NCBI GenBank assembly: GCA_030044455.1
Contig: JASHVU010000130.1
Span: 1 to 5,019 of the forward strand
Length of the DNA stretch: 5,019 nucleotides
Source of the DNA: Acidobacteriaceae bacterium
Lineage (GTDB): Bacteria > Acidobacteriota > Terriglobia > Terriglobales > Acidobacteriaceae
Direction: 5' to 3'
This document shows positions 1-4,657 of this stretch, piece by piece. The translations under genes and the position numbers were made by a program. Positions within the stretch are counted from its first letter, which is position 1. Each line of letters begins with the position of its first letter. The notes under the pieces were generated by a model. The model saw nothing but the letters and a program-made list of their open reading frames with translations, was not told the origin of the DNA and searched no databases.

Positions 1-743
1 TGGTCGTCAACCAGGCATTTGTCCGAAAGTATGTCGGTGCCCGATCGCCTCTCGGGATTCAGGTCCACGTGCGCCCTGAACCCGGCTTTCCCGCGCGCAT
101 CTGTCAGATTGTCGCCGTGATTCCGGATACGAAATATGCCGATCTGCGGGCGGACCCGCCGCCGCAGGCATTTGTACCCATAGCTCAGCTTCCGATGACG
201 GCTCAGAATCTGGGAGTGGCGCTGCTGATTGCTTCACGCGATCCTGTCGCCGCGCAGTCCGCCGTGCTGCGCATATTGGACGCGCAGTTTTCCGGCACGC
301 AGATCCAATTCTCCGATTTTCAGCAGGGAATTCTCGACCATCTGGTGGGCGATCGCATGATGGCCAGACTGGCGGGGTTCTTTGGCGTTCTCGCGGCTCT
401 GCTGGTCGTCGTCGGATTACACGGAGTTCTCTCGTACTTCCTCGCTCAACGTCGCGGTGAGATTGCCATTCGTATGGCTCTAGGATCCAGCCGCAGCCGG
501 GTCGTGGCGGCGATGCTGCGCAGTTCCTGCATCATGCTCGGGATTGGCCTGGTGGCGGGAACGGCATTAACGCTGCTCGCCGGCCGCGGAGTTGGCACAT
601 TGCTCTTCGGCTTGAAACCGTCGGACCCGGTAACTCTTGCCGGCGCCGCCGCTTTGCTGGCGCTGGTTACCTTCGTCGCAAGTTTAGTTCCGTCTCTGCG
701 CGCAGCGAATGTGAATCCCGTCGACTCTCTCCGAGCTGAATAG
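1..743 (+). CDS. ADOP/MacB-type ABC transporter permease, C-terminal part (5' end outside window)
   Basis: This is the last ~246 codons of an FtsX/MacB-like permease; the reading frame is open from base 3 and ends at TAG 741-743. The first residues, VVNQAFVRKYVG followed by SPLG, are the typical end of the periplasmic MacB_PCD domain. The FtsX core follows: a first hydrophobic segment (about bases 369-446, LAGFFGVLAALLVVVGLHGV), the conserved cytoplasmic loop RRGEIAIRMALG, a second segment (about 525-610), a third (about 627-700), and the classic tail AANVNPVDSLRAE. ADOP proteins are about 800-residue duplicated permeases, abundant in Acidobacteriota and often next to PadR regulators, so roughly the last third is present. 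They are presumed inner-membrane parts of MacB-like mechanotransmission or efflux systems, but the substrate cannot be read from sequence. GTG at 69 is an internal codon, not the start. No ATPase or PadR gene is visible on this side. Confidence 0.93.
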   Translation, partial: VVNQAFVRKYVGARSPLGIQVHVRPEPGFPARICQIVAVIPDTKYADLRADPPPQAFVPIAQLPMTAQNLGVALLIASRDPVAAQSAVLRILDAQFSGTQIQFSDFQQGILDHLVGDRMMARLAGFFGVLAALLVVVGLHGVLSYFLAQRRGEIAIRMALGSSRSRVVAAMLRSSCIMLGIGLVAGTALTLLAGRGVGTLLFGLKPSDPVTLAGAAALLALVTFVASLVPSLRAANVNPVDSLRAE

Positions 744-751
744 GGAGCGGC

Positions 752-799
752 GCTTGCAATGCAGAGGCCCTCAGAAACTGAGGACTACCGTCTGCAAGC
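752..799. repeat. nested inverted repeat just after the permease stop
   Basis: Outer arms GCTTGCA (752-758) and TGCAAGC (793-799) are perfect complements. Inside them, CCTCAG (769-774) and CTGAGG (778-783) form a second perfect stem with an AAA loop, leaving nearly symmetric internal loops of 10 and 9 nt. It begins 8 nt after the permease stop, so it may act as a transcript-end hairpin. No T tract follows on the + strand, which argues against a standard intrinsic terminator. It also lies at the point where integrase homology begins, so an attachment-site or recombination relic is an alternative. Confidence 0.5.
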
Positions 800-805
800 A
801 GGAGT

Positions 806-973
806 ATGTTGAACCGGGCTGTAGTTCTTCGATTTCGCCTTCACTTGGAATCTCTCGGCTTGGCAGCTGGAACTGTTAACCAGCGCCTTGCGCCAATCAG
901 GCGACTGGCATACGAAGCCGCAGATTTCGGTTTGCTCAGTTCGGAGCTTGCAGCGGGAATTCGACGGGGCAAA
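806..973 (+). pseudogene. tyrosine integrase fragment (N-terminal core-binding SAM-like domain only)
   Basis: The frame-2 translation LNRAVVLRFRLHLESLGLAA, then TVNQRLAPIRRLAYEAAD and GLLSSELAAGIRR, reads like the SAM-like core-binding domain of phage or integron-type tyrosine recombinases; that domain is usually followed by a linker and a catalytic domain. Here resemblance stops at GIRR (about base 967) and there is no R...HxxR...Y catalytic domain. An in-frame TGA at 779-781 lies just upstream, and the segment that normally precedes this domain is absent. The open frame runs on to 1216, but the residues after 973 do not look like an integrase. I call it a dead remnant. The AGGAG just before ATG 806 (2-nt gap) is probably coincidental. 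Confidence 0.6.
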
Positions 974-974
974 G

Positions 975-1157
975 ATGGCGCAGCCGGTGGCGTGGGCGAT
1001 CAGCAAGCCTGGAGACGAAGACGCCATACTATCGCTCTAATCGGATACGGAGGCTTACTACGGACGTATGAAAGAGGCACAGGAGTACTCCCTGCGCGCT
1101 GTGAACTCGGCGATCAATGCGGATTCAAAAGAAACCGCAGCTTCCTGTGTAAGGTGA
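975..1157 (+). pseudogene. fragment of a TPR-repeat protein (Ser/Thr kinase- or winged-helix-associated type)
   Basis: In frame 3 the DNA reads AQPVAWAISKPGDEDAILSL, then TAA (1038-1040), then SDTEAYYGRMKEAQEYSLRA and VNSAINADSKETAA, then a run-out to TGA at 1155-1157. As I recall the family, this matches the helical-repeat region of large acidobacterial TPR proteins attached to kinase or winged-helix domains (QVAWAAGKPGxEDxLLSLQxDTEAYxGRxxKAxxxSxRAVxSA..DSKETAA). The internal TAA sits where those proteins have Gln, so a single CAA to TAA change explains it. Both ends are missing, including the usual helix after KETAA. It cannot be functional. It abuts the integrase fragment within a few bases, suggesting a deletion or recombination junction near 968-978. 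Identification is by pattern memory only. Confidence 0.5.
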
Positions 1158-1427
1158 CTGAACAGGGCGACCTACTCGATGCTGCGATTGCCAAACTTTT
1201 ATTGAACAGGAAATAGCTGGGCGTCCCAGATCTCGATTCTGAAGCGGGGGACAGTACGAATCCTTCCCACCAGAAATTGCTTCCGAACGCGCCAGCATCC
1301 GAGGATGCGCCCACGGCAAGTCCTACCGGAAAGCTGGCGCGACGCCGTTATCAATCTGCCTTCGGCGAATGGCCCGATGATTCTTCGCCTAAGTATGTTC
1401 TGCTGAGAAGAGCGACAATTACAGCAT
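1158..1427. other. intergenic/decayed stretch without a recognisable gene
   Basis: Frame 2 stays open to TAG at 1214-1216 (ending TEQGDLLDAAIAKLLLNRK) and, after that stop, is open again as far as the TIR gene. The residues match no family I know, and no start has a convincing ribosome-binding site. The other frames hold stops or low-similarity text. It is probably more debris of the integrase/TPR mosaic plus the 5' region of the next gene. No clear sigma-70 promoter was seen. Confidence 0.4.
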
Positions 1428-2678
1428 ATGACACACACCATCTTTTTCTCTTGGCAGGCTAGCCGAAATGCGCGAGAGTGCCGGAATCTTATCGAGCAGG
1501 CGCTGAAGATGGCCCTGGAGGGCCTAGCCCAGGATGCAACACTTGAGCAGGCATTGCGCGACGGATTAGAGCTCGACAAGGACACTAAGAATGTTCCAGG
1601 GAGCCCTCCAATTTTTAGCACGGTACTGGCGAAGATCGATAAAGCCGTCGTTTTCGTTCCCGACTTGACTGCGGTAGCTAAGCGGGAAGACGGCGAACTG
1701 CTCCCGAACTCGAACGTGCTGATTGAATACGGATGGGCGCTGAAGACGTTGAGTCACTTGCGCATGATTCCCGTCATGAACACCGCGTATGGAAACCCCA
1801 AGCTCGAACGACTTCCCTTCGACTTGGCGCACCTGAGATTTCCTATCACCTTTCATCTTCCCGAAGGGGCAAGCGACTCAGACCGTCGTAACGTGCGACA
1901 TAGTCTGGCGAAAGAACTAAGCAGCGCTTTAAAGACGGTTTTTGAGAGTGAGGAGTTCAAGGTCCGGATGCCCGAGCCGACGAAACCTCGAGACTTTCAT
2001 CGGCAAAAGCACATAGTGGGCAGTCGAGCGCGATTTCGATTTGACAGCAAGCCGCTCGGTCTGGCATCCGACCCCTTCGCGCAGCTCACTGGGCAACCGG
2101 AGTCGTCCCAGGTTCAACTCGACAAAGGTGCCGCTTGCTGGTTCCGGTTCATGCCCACAGTCGATTCCGGTCGTCGCTTAAGTGTCGTTGAAATCAAGGA
2201 GCGGGCGATGGAACTATCGGTGATGCCAATCCTTCACATGGCCCAGAGCATCGGCTTTGTGCGTGGCTCGGATGGAGGCGGATTCTATTCGGTCGAAGGA
2301 GGCACAACGACGCGCTCTGTGGCATACGTCTTCAAGACCGGGGAGATATGGCTTGTCGATTCGTGGCTCGCTCAGGTCCCCTATGTCGAGCTCAATGAAA
2401 ATGCGTTTACAGAGAAATTGAGAAGATGTGCTGATATCTCGATCAATCGTCTTGCTTTGCCGGGGCCGTACCAGTGGGAGGCCGGCTTCGAGGGGATCTC
2501 CGGCCGCATGCTCGTACTGCCTGGCTTCGATCGCGCCCGCGGCACCGCCGTCGAAGAACGAGTCTACGCCGTCGGTCGCCTTACTCCCGAAGGAGACCCG
2601 GTGAAATCCCTCGAACCATTCTTTGAAAAGGTCTTTGATTGTTTCGGAGTGCGCCGTCCGGGCAGCCCAACAGTCTAG
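1428..2678 (+). CDS. TIR-like domain protein with uncharacterised C-terminal domain (candidate immune/NAD-cleaving effector)
   Basis: This is a 416-residue cytosolic protein with no signal peptide or membrane segment. Residues 1-145 form a TIR-like (Rossmann-type) domain: first strand HTIFFSWQ (3-10), a long helix, D50-K-D52 followed by NVPGSP (55-60), a strand VVFVPDLT (74-81), then NSNVLIEYGWALKTL (94-108) and LPFDL (129-133). This pattern is that of bacterial TIR-like nucleotide-binding proteins, in which the Glu of NVLIE (here Glu100) is the likely counterpart of the catalytic Glu of NADase TIR domains. Residues ~146-195 look like a helical linker. Residues ~200-412 form a conserved-looking mixed alpha/beta domain (CWFRFMP, GFVRGSDGGGFYS, FKTGEIWLVDSW, FEGISGRMLVLPG, LEPFFEKVFDCFGVRRP) whose function I cannot name. 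In-frame TGA at 1404-1406 makes ATG 1428 the only sensible start, and the SD is weak (GAGAAGAG, 15 nt away). Solitary: no partner gene on either side. Defence role is inferred. Confidence 0.85.
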   Translation: MTHTIFFSWQASRNARECRNLIEQALKMALEGLAQDATLEQALRDGLELDKDTKNVPGSPPIFSTVLAKIDKAVVFVPDLTAVAKREDGELLPNSNVLIEYGWALKTLSHLRMIPVMNTAYGNPKLERLPFDLAHLRFPITFHLPEGASDSDRRNVRHSLAKELSSALKTVFESEEFKVRMPEPTKPRDFHRQKHIVGSRARFRFDSKPLGLASDPFAQLTGQPESSQVQLDKGAACWFRFMPTVDSGRRLSVVEIKERAMELSVMPILHMAQSIGFVRGSDGGGFYSVEGGTTTRSVAYVFKTGEIWLVDSWLAQVPYVELNENAFTEKLRRCADISINRLALPGPYQWEAGFEGISGRMLVLPGFDRARGTAVEERVYAVGRLTPEGDPVKSLEPFFEKVFDCFGVRRPGSPTV

Positions 2679-2977
2679 CAACACCGCAAGCGGACGAATA
2701 ACAACTGCGTGCTCAGGGACAAACGACTTCGATGAGCTTCGTGCCATTGCGGGCATTGGCCCTCGGAAACGGACATGTGACACGTTTATCGGGGCACTGA
2801 TCCGGCATCAGTATGCGCAACCTTCAGTCATAGGCATCTCCAGACAATCACGATTCAGAGTCCCGCGAGACTTCGACGACCGCACCGCCTCTCCGCGGAC
2901 CTCACCCTTCGCGTCGTGATCGCGTTTTGTTGTCAAATCAGTCAGGTTGGTTGCGATCTGTGGAAGGATGTTGCCCT
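2679..2977. other. intergenic region, no supported gene
   Basis: About 300 nt lie between the stop codons of the converging TIR-like gene (+) and PEGA gene (-). Short open frames exist on both strands (up to ~98 codons), but they overlap the neighbouring genes, lack ribosome-binding sites and resemble nothing. There is a small perfect inverted repeat, ACTGAT (2796-2801) and ATCAGT (2807-2812), with a 5-nt loop. It has no T tract, so it is at best a weak terminator for the TIR gene. Confidence 0.5.
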
Positions 2978-3298
2978 TCATTTCCAGCCACCCGGAGTAC
3001 ATGTGAGAACGACAGTTTGGCCGGGCGAGATCGGTACGGAATTCTTCCCATCCTTGATGCAGGTGAAAGCCGGTTGAGAGCCTTGGACAACTTTGATCTG
3101 GTAAGTGCCCGGGGACACGATAAACGTTGCGTTAGTACGCTGCGGCTGTTGTTGGCCATTGATGGTGACCACGGCGCCGGTAGTAGGGTCAGAGTTGATG
3201 ACTAGCTTACCGGGTTGGGGAGGCATCTGGCTTTGGAGCCCTACCGGGAATACAAGCATCAGAGCCGACAGCATCCTTCGGATTTTGCGGTTCTTCAT
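2978..3298 (-). CDS. small exported PEGA-domain protein
   Basis: This is a 106-residue protein on the minus strand. The start is set at ATG 3298-3296 because AAAGGAG lies 6 nt upstream; an open frame reaches a further ATG at 3340, but that start lacks such a site and would put residues ahead of the signal peptide. Residues 1-8 (MKNRKIRR) are basic, 9-21 hydrophobic, and cleavage is likely around residues 22-25, so the protein is exported. Residues 30-70 (GKLVINSDPTTGAVVTINGQ, then the stretch ending SPGTYQIKV) fit the PEGA fold: a G.L.I.S.P.GA.V.I.G strand pair and a PG.Y.I.V strand. PEGA domains are surface or periplasmic beta modules thought to bind other proteins or cell-wall components. 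Cys80 and Cys100 could form a disulfide. The protein is a single domain with no lipobox. The IS630 element begins 63 nt upstream of its start. Confidence 0.85.
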   Translation of the reverse strand: MKNRKIRRMLSALMLVFPVGLQSQMPPQPGKLVINSDPTTGAVVTINGQQQPQRTNATFIVSPGTYQIKVVQGSQPAFTCIKDGKNSVPISPGQTVVLTCTPGGWK

Positions 3299-3304
3299 TT
3301 GAAT

Positions 3305-3311
3305 CTCCTTT
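3305..3311 (-). promoter_or_regulatory. Shine-Dalgarno of the PEGA gene
   Basis: The minus-strand AAAGGAG is followed by 6 nt (ATTCAA) and then ATG at 3298. It is the strongest ribosome-binding site in the window and decides the start codon. Confidence 0.85.
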
Positions 3312-3361
3312 ACCGAAATCGTGAAAAGCAAAATCAGCAAAGAATAGGGCGCCTGCCCCTA

Positions 3362-3387
3362 GGTCTTCGACCGTATAAAGAAGTACC
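3362..3387. repeat. IS630 left terminal inverted repeat (IRL)
   Basis: It begins GGTCTTCGACCG and pairs with the right end at 19 of 26 positions. The duplicated TA is at 3360-3361. The inner 7 nt (AAGTACC) are also the left arm of the palindrome at 3381-3400. Confidence 0.82.
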
Positions 3388-3400
3388 ATGCAAGGTACTT
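3381..3400. promoter_or_regulatory. perfect 7-bp palindrome in the transposase leader
   Basis: AAGTACC (3381-3387), spacer ATGCAA, then GGTACTT (3394-3400). It overlaps the inner part of the left terminal repeat and lies 34 nt upstream of the transposase ATG. It could be an operator, or an RNA hairpin damping translation from transcripts entering from outside, as known for other IS ends. Both roles are inferred. Confidence 0.45.
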
Positions 3401-3433
3401 TGCAAATGGTGCAGATGGCTGCAACCTGGAGGC

Positions 3434-3913
3434 ATGAAGAGCACTCAGCAGAGGCAGGTTCGGTTAACGAGGAAGGACCGGCAGTTGGTTGCGGAGATGT
3501 TGCGCAGAGGGCGGGGGTCGGCGCGGGTTCTGCGGAGGGCTTCGATTCTGCGCCAACTCGACCAGGAGCAGAAGATCACGCAGGTGGCAGGCACCCTGGG
3601 TGTGGTTCGGAAGACGGTTCGGACTATCGCCCAGCGCTACCGGCAGGAAGGACTGGAGTCGGCGCTCCAGGAGAAGCCGCGACCGGGCAAGGCACGGGCG
3701 CTGGATGCGAACCAGAGCCAGCGCATCGTCGCCATGGTATGCGGGCCGCCGCCGGCAGGTCAGGCGCGGTGGAGCGTGCGCCTGATCGCAGAGGAGGCGG
3801 TGAAGCGGAAACTGGCGTCGAAGGTGGGGCGGGAGACGATTCGTATGTTGCTTCAAGACCATGATCTGAAGCCGTGGCGGGAAAAAAAGCTGGTGTATCG
3901 CGGAGTTGAATGA
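3434..3913 (+). CDS. IS630-family transposase, N-terminal frame (ORF A, DNA-binding part)
   Basis: This is a 159-codon frame starting at ATG 3434, preceded by GGAGG (3428-3432) with an unusually short 1-nt gap. Residues ~25-80 form a helix-turn-helix of the IS630/Tc1 type (ASILRQLDQEQKITQVAGTL, then VVRKTVRTIAQRYRQEGLESAL). Next come a linker (EKPRPGKARALD) and a second helix-turn-helix-like region (ARWSVRLIAEEAVKRKLASK, then GRETIRMLLQDHDLKPWREK). This half recognises the terminal repeats. Family similarity ends at REK, exactly at the A7 run; the remaining residues KLVYRGVE before TGA 3911-3913 are out-of-frame text. Skipping one A joins it to the following frame for a 376-residue protein, the normal family size. 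Alone it might act as a repressor of transposition, which is inference. Confidence 0.88.
   Translation: MKSTQQRQVRLTRKDRQLVAEMLRRGRGSARVLRRASILRQLDQEQKITQVAGTLGVVRKTVRTIAQRYRQEGLESALQEKPRPGKARALDANQSQRIVAMVCGPPPAGQARWSVRLIAEEAVKRKLASKVGRETIRMLLQDHDLKPWREKKLVYRGVE
3882..3888 (+). other. A7 run at the transposase frame junction (possible slippage site)
   Basis: G-AAAAAAA-GC sits precisely where the protein similarity moves from frame 2 to frame 3. Reading GAA AAA, skipping one A, then AGC TGG TGT ATC restores REK-SWCI-AELNEEY, the family-typical sequence. Seven A residues are classical for RNA-polymerase slippage or ribosomal shifting. A plain 1-nt insertion mutation is the alternative. Confidence 0.6.
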
Positions 3914-4565
3914 GGAGTACATTGCCCGCATGGAAGATGTGCTGGCGTTGTATGAAAAGCCGTTCTCGGAAAAGGAACCTGTGGTCTGTGTGGATGAAAA
4001 GCCGGTCGTGCTCCATGCCGACGTTCGTGCACCGCGCCCCATGCGGCCGGGGCAGATCGCGCGGCGCGATTGCGAATACCGGCGCTGCGGCACAGCCAAC
4101 ACCTTTTGCGGCGTTGAGCCCAAAGCGGGACGGCACTTCACCAAGGTCACGCCCAACCGCTCCTCGCCGGAATTTGCCGATTATCTGGTCGAGATCGTGG
4201 CTGGCTATCCGGAGGCCGATACCATCCACCTGGTGATGGATAATCTGAGTTCGCACCGCCGCAAGGCCCTGGTGGAGCGGTACGGTGAGAGCATTGGTGG
4301 TCTGTTATGGGACCGGTTCACGGTACATTACACGCCCAAACACGGCAGTTGGTTGAACCAGGCCGAGATCGAGATCAGCCTGTTCAGTCGTCAATGCCTG
4401 GGGCAGCGCAGGATTCCATCGCTCGCAAACCCGCGCCAGCAAGCACGAGCGTGGAGCAGGAAAATGAACCGGGGCCGGATCACAATCGATTGGAAGTTCA
4501 CCCGCAGGAAGGCGCGCCAGAAGTTCTGCTACAAAGGGAACAACTTCATGCGGTCTGAGACCTAG
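3906..4565 (+). CDS. IS630-family transposase, C-terminal frame (ORF B, DDE catalytic domain)
   Basis: This frame carries the RNase H-like DDE domain that cuts and joins the IS ends. Numbering from TTG 3906: first Asp30 in VCVDEKPVV (codon 3993-3995), second Asp113 in HLVMDNLSSH, and Glu154 in HGSWLNQAEIEISLFSRQCL; all three are intact. The domain also has the family-typical stretches RPGQIARRD, CGTANTFCGV and KVTPNRSSPEFADYL. The frame really opens upstream of TTG: codons from 3888 (SWCIAEL) belong to the family sequence, so translation most likely arrives by frameshift from ORF A rather than starting at TTG, which has no good SD. It overlaps ORF A by 8 nt. The last sense codon ACC ends on the last base of the element, and the stop TAG (4563-4565) lies in the target duplication. 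Confidence 0.9.
   Translation: MNEEYIARMEDVLALYEKPFSEKEPVVCVDEKPVVLHADVRAPRPMRPGQIARRDCEYRRCGTANTFCGVEPKAGRHFTKVTPNRSSPEFADYLVEIVAGYPEADTIHLVMDNLSSHRRKALVERYGESIGGLLWDRFTVHYTPKHGSWLNQAEIEISLFSRQCLGQRRIPSLANPRQQARAWSRKMNRGRITIDWKFTRRKARQKFCYKGNNFMRSET
4537..4562. repeat. IS630 right terminal inverted repeat (IRR)
   Basis: Its reverse complement begins GGTCTCAGACCG and matches the left end at 19 of 26 positions. It overlaps the last nine sense codons of the transposase. The duplicated TA follows at 4563-4564. Confidence 0.82.
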
Positions 4566-4657
4566 GACAAACCGGTACGTGGCGCCCGGGTGTGCTTTTC
4601 TTCATTTTGGCAGTTGGCTGTGCTGACCAAAGTCCATTCTTGAGCAAGCGCCGTTGA

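Larger units (their letters stand above)
3362..4562 (+). mobile_element. IS630-family insertion sequence, complete, 1201 bp
   Basis: The two ends are inverted copies: left 3362-3387 and right 4537-4562 match at 19 of 26 positions, with outer GGTCT..GACCG in both. Each end abuts a TA (3360-3361 and 4563-4564), preceded by C on the left and followed by G on the right. The empty site is therefore CTAG with TA duplicated, the known target preference of IS630 itself. The element carries one transposase gene in two frames and nothing else. A -10-like TATAAA (3374-3379) lies in the left end with no convincing -35. All three catalytic acidic residues are present, so the copy may be active if the frames are joined. 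It sits between the PEGA gene and the ClC gene. Confidence 0.88.

Noticed and set aside
1199..1621. 140-codon minus-strand frame across the 5' end of the TIR-like gene
   Set aside because: Ser/Cys/Arg-rich antisense text that overlaps the conserved first half of the TIR-like domain on the other strand.
2214..2783. 189-codon minus-strand frame overlapping the 3' half of the TIR-like gene
   Set aside because: Antisense shadow; the + strand frame has coherent domain motifs and this one has none.
2918..2958. Inverted repeat GATCGC ... GCGATC with a 29-nt spacer beyond the PEGA stop, as a terminator
   Set aside because: Only 6 bp with a long loop and no T run after it; expected by chance at this size.
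2808..3002. Short minus-strand frame downstream of and overlapping the PEGA gene
   Set aside because: Starts inside the PEGA coding region in another frame, has no SD, and the composition is unremarkable.
3388..3864. 158-codon open frame on + overlapping transposase ORF A
   Set aside because: Gly/Ala/Arg-rich translation typical of a GC-rich shadow frame. The overlapping frame has clear IS630 homology, and the ATG lies within the palindrome by chance.
3464..4156. 230-codon open frame on the minus strand across the transposase
   Set aside because: Antisense shadow of the IS630 gene. It spans both transposase frames, has no family resemblance and no ribosome-binding site.
4566..4657. Possible extra coding sequence or terminator between the IS and the ClC stop
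   Set aside because: No strong hairpin with a T tract and no ORF with a start signal. The only open text is in-frame read-through of the ClC stop.
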